From: a virus
Strand: one strand, 5' to 3'
Virus record (IMG/VR): IMGVR_UViG_3300010399_000033
Coordinates: 46,244 to 110,243 of that record
DNA length: 64,000 nt
Below, one piece after another: positions 47,569 through 55,887 of this stretch. The position numbers and the translations under genes were made by a program. Every line of letters starts with the position of its first letter. The stretch's first letter is position 1. Under the pieces are notes generated by a model. That model made no database searches. It was not told the origin of the DNA and saw only the letters and a list, made by a program, of their open reading frames with translations.

Positions 47569-48699
47569 GTGAACTTTTATTATCCGACAGCTTTTCGGCG
47601 TTGGAATGACGACGAACTCTACGCGATTGAGCGCGTGCTCGTGTCCGGCAATCTCACCATGGGTCAGGAGGTCAAAGCGTTTGAGGTTGAGTTCGCCGCG
47701 TATCACGGCCGGCGTCACGGCATCATGGTCAATTCCGGATCGTCAGCCAATCTGATCGCTGTTGCCGCGGCTTGTGCGGGTGGGTTCATGCATCGGGGAG
47801 ATAGGATCGCGGTCCCTGCTGTGGCATGGTCTACGACGTATGCGCCACTGGTTCAGCATGGGCTGGAGCTGGATGTCGTCGATATCGACAGCTCGTGGAA
47901 TATGGATCCGTCCTTGCTTCGCATGGTGCGTGATCGTACCGGTGCCCGGCATGTGCTGATCTGTCCTGTGCTTGGCAATCCGATGAACATGGAGGAATAT
48001 CCGCAAGCGATCATCGAGGACTGCTGTGAGTCGCTCGGGGCGGTGACGGCATCGGGACGCAAGTGTGGAACGTTTGGCTTGATGTCGACATTCTCGTTCT
48101 TCCACTCGCACCAGATCAGCGCCGTTGAGGGCGGCATGATCCTGACTGACAGTGACGATCTGGCCAACCTGTGCCGCATGCTGCGCGCGCATGGGTGGAC
48201 GCGAGATACGGGTCGCCGTGAGGGGTTCGATTTCGAGTATGACTTCCGCGTCATGGGATACAACGTGCGCCCGACAGAGATCTATGCGGCGGTGGCGCGT
48301 GAGCAGCTGAAGAAGCTTCCGGAGTTTGTCGATATGCGTCGCCGCAATCTCGAATGCTTCTGGGAGCTTGTGGCGCAGAAGAACGTGGCGGTTTTCGGGC
48401 CGGTTCATCCAGCCGGCAGTGTGCCGTCCCCCTTCGGCATCGCGTTTGACTTCGACTTCAGAGTCGATACCGATCGCGCCCGCGTTGTGGATGCCCTGCG
48501 TCAGCATGGGATTGATGCGCGTCCCCCGACAGGCGGATCGTTCCTGAAGCACTGTTATGGAGAGCCGTATCGCGAGCGTTGTGCCACACCACAAGCGGAT
48601 TGGCTGCACGATCACGCGTTGTTCATCGGCAATGCGCCATATGTCATTTCCGACAAGATCGCGGTAGCGGTCGAGACTCTGGCGGAGGCTCTCAGCTGA
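47569..48699 (+). CDS. DegT/DnrJ/EryC1-family PLP enzyme, ColD-like 3-dehydratase type
   Basis: 376 aa. The fold is that of sugar aminotransferases (SGNLTMGQEVKAFEVEFAAY; MVNSGSSANLIAVAAACAGG; EDCCESLGA). In STFSFFHSHQISAVEGGMI (key residue at 181) the usual catalytic Lys is His, as in ColD and RfbH-type enzymes, which remove the 3-hydroxyl from NDP-4-keto-6-deoxy sugars. So a 3,6-dideoxy-4-keto sugar product is likely. AAGGAGG is perfectly placed for GTG 47569. The next gene is a nucleotide-sugar epimerase-like SDR. Confidence 0.82.
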   Translation: MNFYYPTAFRRWNDDELYAIERVLVSGNLTMGQEVKAFEVEFAAYHGRRHGIMVNSGSSANLIAVAAACAGGFMHRGDRIAVPAVAWSTTYAPLVQHGLELDVVDIDSSWNMDPSLLRMVRDRTGARHVLICPVLGNPMNMEEYPQAIIEDCCESLGAVTASGRKCGTFGLMSTFSFFHSHQISAVEGGMILTDSDDLANLCRMLRAHGWTRDTGRREGFDFEYDFRVMGYNVRPTEIYAAVAREQLKKLPEFVDMRRRNLECFWELVAQKNVAVFGPVHPAGSVPSPFGIAFDFDFRVDTDRARVVDALRQHGIDARPPTGGSFLKHCYGEPYRERCATPQADWLHDHALFIGNAPYVISDKIAVAVETLAEALS

Positions 48700-49631
48700 T
48701 GAAAATTTTGGTCACGGGCGGCGCCGGATATATCGGCAGTGTGCTGACCCCTTATCTGCTGGCGCGCGGCTGGTCGGTGACGGTGCTTGAAAACTTCGTA
48801 CATGGAGTGCCGTCTCTGGCTCATATCGCGCATGACAGGAGACTGCGGATCGTGCGTGGCGATGCCCGATCCAGGGACTTGATGCGATCGTTGTTGCCGC
48901 AACATGACGTCCTGATCCCGCTGGCTGCGGTGGTGGGCGCGCCTGCTTGTGATGCCGATCCGATCGGCGCCACTTCCACAAATTACGAAGCCATCGATAT
49001 GGCTTTGTCGCTGATGTCTCCGGAGCAGTGGGTTGTGTATCCGAACACGAACAGCGGCTATGGGACCACGGCCCCCGGCACGATGTGCGACGAGACGACG
49101 CCGCTCGCGCCTATCAGCCTGTACGGCAAGCTGAAGTGTCTGGCCGAGTCACTGGTGATGGCGCGCGACAACTCTATAACGCTGCGGCTGGCGACCGTCT
49201 TCGGTTGGTCGCCGCGCATGCGGTTGGACCTGATGGTCAACGACTTTACCTACCGGGCCGTCACTGACAGGACGCTTGTTCTGTTCGAGGGCGGTTTTCG
49301 GCGCAACTTCATCCACGTGCGCGACGTCGTGCGGGCATTCGTCTGGGCGCTGTCGAAGCGGCCCTACCCTGCCGGTTTGGTGTTTAACGTCGGCGACGAC
49401 GCGGCCAACATGACGAAGGCCGAGCTGTGCAAACGTATCGCATGCCACACCAAGTTCAACTGGATCGAGCACCCGTCCGCCACTGACCCCGACAGGCGCG
49501 ACTACGTGGTGTCGACCGCCAGGATCAGGGCCCTGGGCTGGCGGACCACCCGCGACTTCGACGAGGGGATCGGCGAGCTTGTGCAAGGCTATGCCATGCT
49601 TGGCGGGTCGGGCGGACTCCGCAATGCCTGA
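48699..49631 (+). CDS. NAD-dependent epimerase/dehydratase (extended SDR)
   Basis: 310 aa. The N-terminus has the Rossmann motif VTGGAGYIGS; residues about 115-160 hold the catalytic Ser and Tyr-x3-Lys (YGKLK); FIHVRDVVRAFVWAL is typical of nucleotide-sugar enzymes. It could reduce or epimerise the sugar made by the ColD-like enzyme. The start overlaps its stop (TGATG). Confidence 0.87.
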   Translation: MKILVTGGAGYIGSVLTPYLLARGWSVTVLENFVHGVPSLAHIAHDRRLRIVRGDARSRDLMRSLLPQHDVLIPLAAVVGAPACDADPIGATSTNYEAIDMALSLMSPEQWVVYPNTNSGYGTTAPGTMCDETTPLAPISLYGKLKCLAESLVMARDNSITLRLATVFGWSPRMRLDLMVNDFTYRAVTDRTLVLFEGGFRRNFIHVRDVVRAFVWALSKRPYPAGLVFNVGDDAANMTKAELCKRIACHTKFNWIEHPSATDPDRRDYVVSTARIRALGWRTTRDFDEGIGELVQGYAMLGGSGGLRNA

Positions 49632-49793
49632 CCAGCTCCAGATGGTGGTGCTGGATGGACCTCGTGTTGGTGCTATGATCCGTGTGGGTTGGATGTGGCC
49701 ATGTGTTGATTCCTCGCTTGTCGGAGTGTGGGCTCGTTTATGACAGGTACGTGGTGCATATGGGACACTATCTGATCAAGGAAGACTTTCCTC
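49632..49793. other. Intergenic region with TATGATC motif
   Basis: 162 bp without a clear gene. TGCTATGATC at 49671-49680 has an extended -10 look and may start the next transcript. Otherwise only direct G/T-rich stretches are visible. Confidence 0.4.
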
Positions 49794-50099
49794 GTGTCTG
49801 ACACCAAATCGAACGTCGTCAGGTTTAAGCGGAAGCCGCGCCCGCTCCGCAAGCGTTATGATCCGGCGATGCCGTTTTCGGTCGAGCGGGAAGATTTGGA
49901 CGACGGGTCGATCACATACAGCGTGGTGGATCTGCGTCCCGACAGCTGTCGCACCTTGTGCGAGATGAACGATCAATGTCACGACCAATGTCGTGACGAA
50001 GACATGCCAGACGATATTTCGACAACAGCGAAGTCGGATGCCGAGATGATCGTCCGCGCGCTCAACCTGCTACATAGCTACAAGGGCACGAAGTCGTGA
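49794..50099 (+). CDS. Hypothetical Cys-containing protein
   Basis: 101 aa from a GTG with AAGGAAG upstream. It starts basic (NVVRFKRKPRPLRKR) and contains CRTLCEMNDQCHDQCRDE, a cluster of four Cys. It overlaps the radical SAM gene by four bases. It might bind metal or act with that enzyme. No family is recognised. Confidence 0.6.
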   Translation: MSDTKSNVVRFKRKPRPLRKRYDPAMPFSVEREDLDDGSITYSVVDLRPDSCRTLCEMNDQCHDQCRDEDMPDDISTTAKSDAEMIVRALNLLHSYKGTKS

Positions 50100-52627
50100 C
50101 TAACGTTGTTCTGATCAATCCACCGTCGCGCTCTGGGTATGGCGATCTTGCTGACGATCTGTCGGCGATCGAACCACCCGCATGGAGTCGGATGATTGCC
50201 GGATATCTTCGCGATCGTGGCTTCCGCGTATTCATTATTGATGCGGATGGTGAACGCCTGTCGGCGGATGATATTGGCAATGCCATCGCGCGGATGGCGA
50301 GCCCTCCTCGGATTGCTTGTGTCGTAGTGCACGGACATCAGCCGTCTGCTTCTACCCAGCTGATGGGCGCGGCTGAGGAAGTGTGCCGCGCGATCAAAAT
50401 TCGCATGGCGGATGTATCGACCATGGTGGTTGGCGGACACCCATCGGCACTGCCCGTGCGGACGTTGCTGGAATGCTCGGATTTTGACTATGCTTGTGTG
50501 GGTGAAGGCCCGATCACGATCGAGCGGTTGCTGCAAGGTGATAAGCTCGCGTTTGTTCCTGGGCTTGTGTGGCGGAACTATGCGTCCGGGGAGGTTGTGG
50601 TCAACTCACGCGCGCCACTGCTTCCGATCGACGATCTGCGTGGGAATGCATGGTACATGCTCCCGCCGCTCAGCCAGTACCGTGCGCACAACTGGCAATG
50701 TCTGGACGGATGGCCTCGTTCTCCATACGCCTCGATCTACACCACACTTGGATGCCCTTACAGCTGCCTTACGGGAGATACTGTCGTCAACACGATTTAC
50801 GGTGATATCCCAATCAAGGAGCTTTCCGAGAAATATGGCGACCAGGGGGTTCCGGTCTATACGTATGATCCGAAGACCGGAAAAGCTTTTGTGGCGGACA
50901 GCGTTTATATCCGCATGTACGGGCGGAATAAGCGTGTGGTGCGTGTATCGTTTGATGATGGTTCGCACATCGACTGCACTCCGGATCATATGTTCCTTCA
51001 GTTCAAGTGGGGAAACGGACGGTCGCCAAGAAAGCAGTGGCAATGTGAGGCGCAAGATCTGGTCGCTGGTGCGCATGTGCGCGCAGTGCGCTTTGAACAG
51101 CATCCGCTTGGACGGGTCTACGTGTCATGGGGGAGGAAGAGTCGTCAACTGCGTTCGCGAATGGTCATGGAATATATTCTTGGACGCAAGCTTCGGCGCG
51201 TAGAACATGTTCACCATGTTGACCGCAACAAGTCCAATGATCTCCCCGGCAATTTGAAGCATTTTGCTTCGGCGAAGGAGCATTTTGTCGAACACCCTGA
51301 GATCGCTCAGCGGATGCGCGTGCAAAATCCTGCGCGTCACATGACGCCTGTGTGGCGGGGAAAACTGGCGGCGGCGAACCGTGGTTTGAGGCGGTCTCCG
51401 GAAGCGATTGATAATTACCGGACGGCAGCACGCCGAAGGTCCACAGATCCAGCATACCGCGAGAAACTTCGACAAGCAGCTTTGAGCAGAGGTCCGCGCG
51501 GGAGCTGGTGGACTGCGGCTGACGGAACGCATTATGTGGCTACTGTCGCCCGCGCACGTGGTGATCGAAGGGGGCGGATCGGATTCAACCCACATCGCAT
51601 GGTCAACCATTGCGTCGTATCTGTGACAGAGCTGGATCAGCGACAGGACGTCTATTGTCTGACGGTTCCCGCAACCGGGTGGTTCTTCGCGAACAACGTG
51701 CTGGTGAAGAACTGCCACTTCTGCATGATCAATGCGCCGTTTGATAGCCACGCATACCGCATGCGTCAGCCACAGCATGTTGCGGCTGAGATCGTGCGTC
51801 TGTATCGTCAGTTCGGCGTGCGCACATTCAAGATCGTGGATGAGATGTTCATTCTCAACCCGCGACACTACGGCGAGATCTGCAATGGCATTATCGAAGC
51901 AGGGATCGGCGATGATATCAACATCTGGGCTTATGCGCGGGTTGACACCGTGCGGTCCGACAGGTTGGCGCAGCTGAGGAATGCCGGCTTCCGTTGGTTG
52001 GCGCTTGGAATCGAGTCCGCGTCAGCATATGTGCGTGACGGTGCGCGCAAGCGGCTCAAGAACGACGACATCATCGGAGTTGTTCGCGCGATCCAGGCGG
52101 CCGGTATCAACGTGATCGGCAACTTCATCTTCGGCTTGCCTGATGACGATTTTTCTTCGATGCGCGCCACGCTCGCTCTGGCGCAGGAGTTGAATTGCGA
52201 GTTCGCCAACTTCTACTCGGCGATGGCCTATCCTGGCTCGCCGCTGTATGCCGAGGCTGCGCGTGAAGGCTGGGATCTGCCGTCGACATGGGATGGGTAT
52301 TCGCAGCACGGGTACGAAACCCGTCCGCTTGCGACGCGCGCCCTGGCGGCAAGGGACGCGCTCGCTTTCCGCGACCAGGCTTTCGACGCCTATTTCGGTT
52401 CGGCGCGCTACACCGACATGATCGGGCGGAAGTTCGGGGATACTGCCTTGATGCAACTCAAGAAGATGCGGGAGCACGCGATCCCTCGCGGGTTGTTCGG
52501 AGGATGCACGGCGAGGGATCTTCCGGATTTGACCACCAGCGCGCCGGACGTGCTGGGCGGCACCGATCATCAGGCGACCCAGGAAAACGCACCGGTGGGT
52601 GCTTTCCCGGCGACCACGGGACACTGA
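50096..52627 (+). CDS. B12-binding-type radical SAM enzyme interrupted by an intein
   Basis: 843 aa before splicing, about 527 after. The N-terminal 170 residues form a B12-binding-like alpha/beta domain (VLINPPSRSGYGD; GGHPSALPVRTLLE). The radical SAM cluster motif C-x3-C-x2-C is split: GCPYS lies before the intein (residues 224-539) and CHFC after it, so splicing rebuilds CPYSCHFC. The rest is a SAM barrel (IWAYARVDTVRSDRLAQLRN; ALGIESAS; NFIFGLPDD). Such enzymes often methylate or rearrange sugars or lipids. The substrate is unknown; the setting in the sugar island suggests a sugar. Confidence 0.87.
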   Translation: MTNVVLINPPSRSGYGDLADDLSAIEPPAWSRMIAGYLRDRGFRVFIIDADGERLSADDIGNAIARMASPPRIACVVVHGHQPSASTQLMGAAEEVCRAIKIRMADVSTMVVGGHPSALPVRTLLECSDFDYACVGEGPITIERLLQGDKLAFVPGLVWRNYASGEVVVNSRAPLLPIDDLRGNAWYMLPPLSQYRAHNWQCLDGWPRSPYASIYTTLGCPYSCLTGDTVVNTIYGDIPIKELSEKYGDQGVPVYTYDPKTGKAFVADSVYIRMYGRNKRVVRVSFDDGSHIDCTPDHMFLQFKWGNGRSPRKQWQCEAQDLVAGAHVRAVRFEQHPLGRVYVSWGRKSRQLRSRMVMEYILGRKLRRVEHVHHVDRNKSNDLPGNLKHFASAKEHFVEHPEIAQRMRVQNPARHMTPVWRGKLAAANRGLRRSPEAIDNYRTAARRRSTDPAYREKLRQAALSRGPRGSWWTAADGTHYVATVARARGDRRGRIGFNPHRMVNHCVVSVTELDQRQDVYCLTVPATGWFFANNVLVKNCHFCMINAPFDSHAYRMRQPQHVAAEIVRLYRQFGVRTFKIVDEMFILNPRHYGEICNGIIEAGIGDDINIWAYARVDTVRSDRLAQLRNAGFRWLALGIESASAYVRDGARKRLKNDDIIGVVRAIQAAGINVIGNFIFGLPDDDFSSMRATLALAQELNCEFANFYSAMAYPGSPLYAEAAREGWDLPSTWDGYSQHGYETRPLATRALAARDALAFRDQAFDAYFGSARYTDMIGRKFGDTALMQLKKMREHAIPRGLFGGCTARDLPDLTTSAPDVLGGTDHQATQENAPVGAFPATTGH
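50765..51712 (+). mobile_element. HNH-containing intein in the radical SAM motif
   Basis: 316 codons. It starts with Cys1 in CLTGDTVVNTIYGDIPIKEL, a typical intein block A, and carries the block B-like SHIDCTPDHMFL. It ends GWFFANNVLVKN, with terminal Asn, followed by Cys as +1 residue. The penultimate residue is Lys instead of the usual His. In the middle, EHVHHVDRNKSNDLPGNL (about residues 370-388 of the precursor) is an HNH endonuclease motif. The intein interrupts the [4Fe-4S] cysteine motif, so the host enzyme is inactive until it splices. Confidence 0.87.
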
Positions 52628-52629
52628 GC

Positions 52630-52686
52630 ATGGATGACCTCGACCGCATTGTGAACGATCCGCGCCTACTCCCATACTGGTGGTAA
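52630..52686 (+). CDS. Tiny peptide related to the methyltransferase N-terminus
   Basis: 18 aa, MDDLDRIVNDPRLLPYWW. It resembles the start of the methyltransferase at 54321 (FDHIVHDPRFMPYWGW), so it is probably a truncated duplicate. It is only three bases after the radical SAM stop. Whether it is translated is unknown. Confidence 0.4.
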   Translation: MDDLDRIVNDPRLLPYWW

Positions 52687-52693
52687 CAGAAGC

Positions 52694-53041
52694 ATGTTCG
52701 GACCGACGCAGAATGACTGCCCCAATCCACTGGCAGGAGCTGCCTACCAGATCGTGTATGAGAAGCTAAATCCGGCATCGGTGACGCCGACAAAGCTTCA
52801 GGATCTGCGCGTACGTGTGCTCGCACTCGCCACATGGGCCGCCGGGCAGCCACCTGAGGTGGCGAATGCATATGGTTGGGCGTTGACGCGTATCATGGCT
52901 GACATCGATCAGCGCGTCATGCTCGCGGGCCGCGCTGCGGCGATCCGGGACGCTCTGGAAAAGTTGCCGCGCCCACCTGAGCCCGACACACTGGCAGACT
53001 GGCCGACCCGTCGCCTGCAGAACCCGCTGGAACCGAGTTGA
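52694..53041 (+). CDS. Hypothetical helical protein
   Basis: 115 aa, helical throughout (LQDLRVRVLALATWAAGQPP). The N-terminus has a single Cys and ends in a Pro-rich tail. It is between the radical SAM and the glycosyltransferase-like gene. No family is recognised. Confidence 0.55.
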   Translation: MFGPTQNDCPNPLAGAAYQIVYEKLNPASVTPTKLQDLRVRVLALATWAAGQPPEVANAYGWALTRIMADIDQRVMLAGRAAAIRDALEKLPRPPEPDTLADWPTRRLQNPLEPS

Positions 53042-53044
53042 AAA

Positions 53045-53425
53045 ATGACTTCGCCGCTCCATGCGCTTCTTATCGCGGCCTCGCTGGTCATGCCGGTGAC
53101 GGACGTCGCTCCGTCTACCCATGCGGTCCGCGCGGAATTCTACATGAAGAAGCGCGCCAACTTTCTGGAGCTTGTGCGCGAGCTGTACAACGCGCTTGCC
53201 TGCGGCGTGTTCAAGTCGGAGGTCGAATTCATCGGTCTATACCGGGCAGCGGTTGGAGAGCTTGCTGCGATCGACAGGCCGGGTACCGCGTGGCCGCCAA
53301 GTGATATCCGTCTCGGCACGGATGTGCGTGCAGCAGCGGCTCGTGGTGGATCCGAGTCGTGCGATCTCTGGGCCGATCCGCGTCGTGCACTCGCTTTGCA
53401 GCTGGCGGCGGAGGCTCTGCGATGA
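53045..53425 (+). CDS. Hypothetical protein
   Basis: 126 aa. A hydrophobic start (LHALLIAASLVMPVTDVAP) could be a signal peptide or only a helix. The rest is helical, with FLELVRELYNALACGVFKSE. It overlaps the next gene by four bases. No family is recognised. Confidence 0.5.
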   Translation: MTSPLHALLIAASLVMPVTDVAPSTHAVRAEFYMKKRANFLELVRELYNALACGVFKSEVEFIGLYRAAVGELAAIDRPGTAWPPSDIRLGTDVRAAAARGGSESCDLWADPRRALALQLAAEALR

Positions 53426-54324
53426 ATTGGCTATTCAACATGCTCAATCATAACCCGAAGGGACAGCGCTCCTTGGAGGACGTGATCGGCATCATCGGTC
53501 ACCAGCTACGCGAGCTGGGACATACCGCTGTATGGGACAAGAAGAACGACCAATTTCTGACGGGCGAAGCCGGGATCAATGTGATCGTGGAGGGCTTCAC
53601 CCCGCCGGTGATTGAGATCATGGCGGGGGCACGTGCGCGTGGGTGTCGGTTTGTCATCCTCGCGACCGAGGAGCCGACCGAGAAAGGGTTCAATCACGGC
53701 GTCGACCCCGAGATGGTCATGCGTCAGCGGATGTTTCCCGAGGCGGCGCGCTACTGTGAGGGGATCATCCATCTTGTCCCTGGGAAGCGTGTGACTGACT
53801 GGTATGGACAGTTCGCGCCAGCAGCCTATACCGAGCTGGGGTTCGCGCGCACATTGGTGCGGCTATCTCCGCAGGAACCGGTTTACGACTTTGGGTTTTT
53901 TGGGTCGGTGAGCCGCCGCCGCATGGGCATCCTAAACAAGCTGGCGAAGCGATCCGGACGGAAGGACGCTGTCCGCTATATTGGAGACTTCCCCGATCAG
54001 GAGACGCGCGACAGACAGATCAGGGAAGCGCGGGTCGTGGTGCAGCTGCGCAAGGTCGACGCCATGGGTCTTGTCTCATCGTCACGCTGCAACACAGCTT
54101 TGTGCGTCGGTCGCCCGGTGATTGCCGAGCCTCACGAGCTGTCGGCGCCTTGGGATCAGATCGTGTCGTTCGCCTCGTCGACTGATCATTTCTACAACTT
54201 GGCTGTCATGGCTAGGATGAACTGGCAGTCGCTGTGGTATGATCAGTTCAAGCGCTTCCGCGAAATGCTTCCGGCAGACGCCTGCATTGGCAAGGCTCTG
54301 CGCGATATCGGTGTGATGCGATGA
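53422..54324 (+). CDS. Glycosyltransferase-like protein, paralogue 1
   Basis: 300 aa. It is clearly related to the protein at 54953: both have VxxxEEPxxxGFNHGxDP, RQxxxxEAxxY, HLxPGxxVTDWYxQFxPAAY and, near the end, xxxxRCxxALxxGRPVIAE. The last element, with its G-R-P-V-I-A-E, is typical of the C-terminal nucleotide-sugar site of GT-B glycosyltransferases. It may transfer the sugar made by the upstream enzymes. The fold call is inferred. Confidence 0.7.
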   Translation: MNWLFNMLNHNPKGQRSLEDVIGIIGHQLRELGHTAVWDKKNDQFLTGEAGINVIVEGFTPPVIEIMAGARARGCRFVILATEEPTEKGFNHGVDPEMVMRQRMFPEAARYCEGIIHLVPGKRVTDWYGQFAPAAYTELGFARTLVRLSPQEPVYDFGFFGSVSRRRMGILNKLAKRSGRKDAVRYIGDFPDQETRDRQIREARVVVQLRKVDAMGLVSSSRCNTALCVGRPVIAEPHELSAPWDQIVSFASSTDHFYNLAVMARMNWQSLWYDQFKRFREMLPADACIGKALRDIGVMR

Positions 54325-54953
54325 TGACCACCTTTGACCACATCGTCCATGACCCCCGTTTCATGCCGTATTGGGGGTGGCACGATGACCAGCGCGACGG
54401 CGACGGAACTCCCGACTACAGGCCTGCCGCGCAGCAGGTCCGGCAGGAGTTCCTGGACTTTGCTGAGGCGCTGCGCGATCTCGTGCTTGTCAGGCACCCG
54501 CTGAAGGTTGGCAGGTCATGTTTGCAGCTTGGGCTTGGTGTCCCCGGCGCGACACACATGCTGTTCTCGGCGATCTTCGATGAGGTTCGCTCTGTCGAGC
54601 GCGACCGCGGCACGGTCGATCAGTTCCTACACCGGTTTCCTGATGTCCGTGGTGGGATTATTCACGGCGACACCAACAGCGCGGCCACGTATCAGCTGTG
54701 TGCGAGCTTCCCGCCATGGGATATGCTTTTCATCGACGCCGGTCACAGGTACGAGGAGGTCCTTCTCGACCATACCATGTACTCGTCGCTGGTCAGGCCT
54801 GGAGGGATCGTCGCATTTCACGACGCCGTCCACAGGCCGCAGTTCGGCGACGGCATCGGCGTGTGGCGCCTGCTCGCCGAGCTGCGCGGGGATGGCTTCG
54901 ATGTCCAGACGATCGGCGATGAAGTCGGCATCGCATATTACGTGGTGCCGTGA
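54321..54953 (+). CDS. SAM-dependent methyltransferase
   Basis: 210 aa. The pattern LQLGLGVPGATHMLF (SAM loop), then DMLFIDAGHRYEEVLLDH and VRPGGIVAFHDA, fits class I methyltransferases of the Methyltransf_24 group. These methylate sugars or small molecules. It sits between the two glycosyltransferase-like paralogues with four- and one-base overlaps, so sugar O-methylation is likely (inference). Confidence 0.8.
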   Translation: MMTTFDHIVHDPRFMPYWGWHDDQRDGDGTPDYRPAAQQVRQEFLDFAEALRDLVLVRHPLKVGRSCLQLGLGVPGATHMLFSAIFDEVRSVERDRGTVDQFLHRFPDVRGGIIHGDTNSAATYQLCASFPPWDMLFIDAGHRYEEVLLDHTMYSSLVRPGGIVAFHDAVHRPQFGDGIGVWRLLAELRGDGFDVQTIGDEVGIAYYVVP

Positions 54954-55885
54954 TGGCTTGGTTCAATTTCAACACGTTCAATCACTGCCGGCAGGGCCGG
55001 ATTATCGTCGAGGACATCACCCGCACGATGGGTCTGCAGATGCGGGCGCTCGGCCACCAAGTAATGTGGTCTGATGACCTATTGCCCGTAGTTTCCGGTC
55101 CAATTTACAATGTGTTGCTTGAGTCGTTCGCCGACGACCCACAGACCCTGCAGACAATTGCCAAGGCACACGGATACGGCTGCAAGTTCATCTACGTGGC
55201 GACCGAGGAACCCAGCGACGCCGGCTTCAACCACGGCCTCGACCCGGCGATGATCGACAGGCAGAACGCCTACGCCGAAGCCATGAAGTACGCTGTCGGA
55301 ACGCTGCACCTGATCCCCGGCCAGCACGTCACCGACTGGTACGCGCAGTTTGGCCCTGCTGCTTACGCGGAACTCGGATGGGCACCATACCTTGATGCGG
55401 ATCGGCCGCTGGTCATGCCGAAGTGGGAGCAGCAGCCCGATCACGACGTCGGCTTCTTCGGCAAGATGACGTGGCGTCGTGGCCAGATCCTCGACACCAT
55501 GGAGGCGATGGGCCTCAAGGTGCTGCGGCTGACCGGACTCGACACACCGCGCGCAGAGCGCGACGCCATCATGCGGCGGGCGAAGGTGATCGTGCAGATC
55601 AGGGGCAACGACGAGTGGACGACCGTGTCCTCGACCCGCTGCGTCGCCGCGCTCGCCATGGGCCGCCCGGTGATCGCCGAGTCGCATCCGGCACCCGCGC
55701 CGTGGGATCAGTGTGTCTCGTTCTCCAAGTCCATGGACGAGTTTTACGCGGATGTGCGCTTGGTGGCGCAGTACTCACCCGCGCTGCTCGCCCATTACCA
55801 TCAGATGCAGTACAACGCATTCAGCAAGTGGCTGACACCGGAGCACTGCATCGGCGGCGCGCTGCGTACGCTGGGGGTCGCCTGA
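54953..55885 (+). CDS. Glycosyltransferase-like protein, paralogue 2
   Basis: 310 aa. See the paralogue at 53422: the shared core includes EEPSDAGFNHGLDPAMIDRQ and PGQHVTDWYAQFGPAAYAEL, then CVAALAMGRPVIAESHPAPA. Differences are concentrated in the N-terminal 70 residues. The ATG at 54953 overlaps the methyltransferase stop. Two copies suggest two successive sugars or two acceptors. Confidence 0.7.
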   Translation: MAWFNFNTFNHCRQGRIIVEDITRTMGLQMRALGHQVMWSDDLLPVVSGPIYNVLLESFADDPQTLQTIAKAHGYGCKFIYVATEEPSDAGFNHGLDPAMIDRQNAYAEAMKYAVGTLHLIPGQHVTDWYAQFGPAAYAELGWAPYLDADRPLVMPKWEQQPDHDVGFFGKMTWRRGQILDTMEAMGLKVLRLTGLDTPRAERDAIMRRAKVIVQIRGNDEWTTVSSTRCVAALAMGRPVIAESHPAPAPWDQCVSFSKSMDEFYADVRLVAQYSPALLAHYHQMQYNAFSKWLTPEHCIGGALRTLGVA

Positions 55886-55887
55886 AC

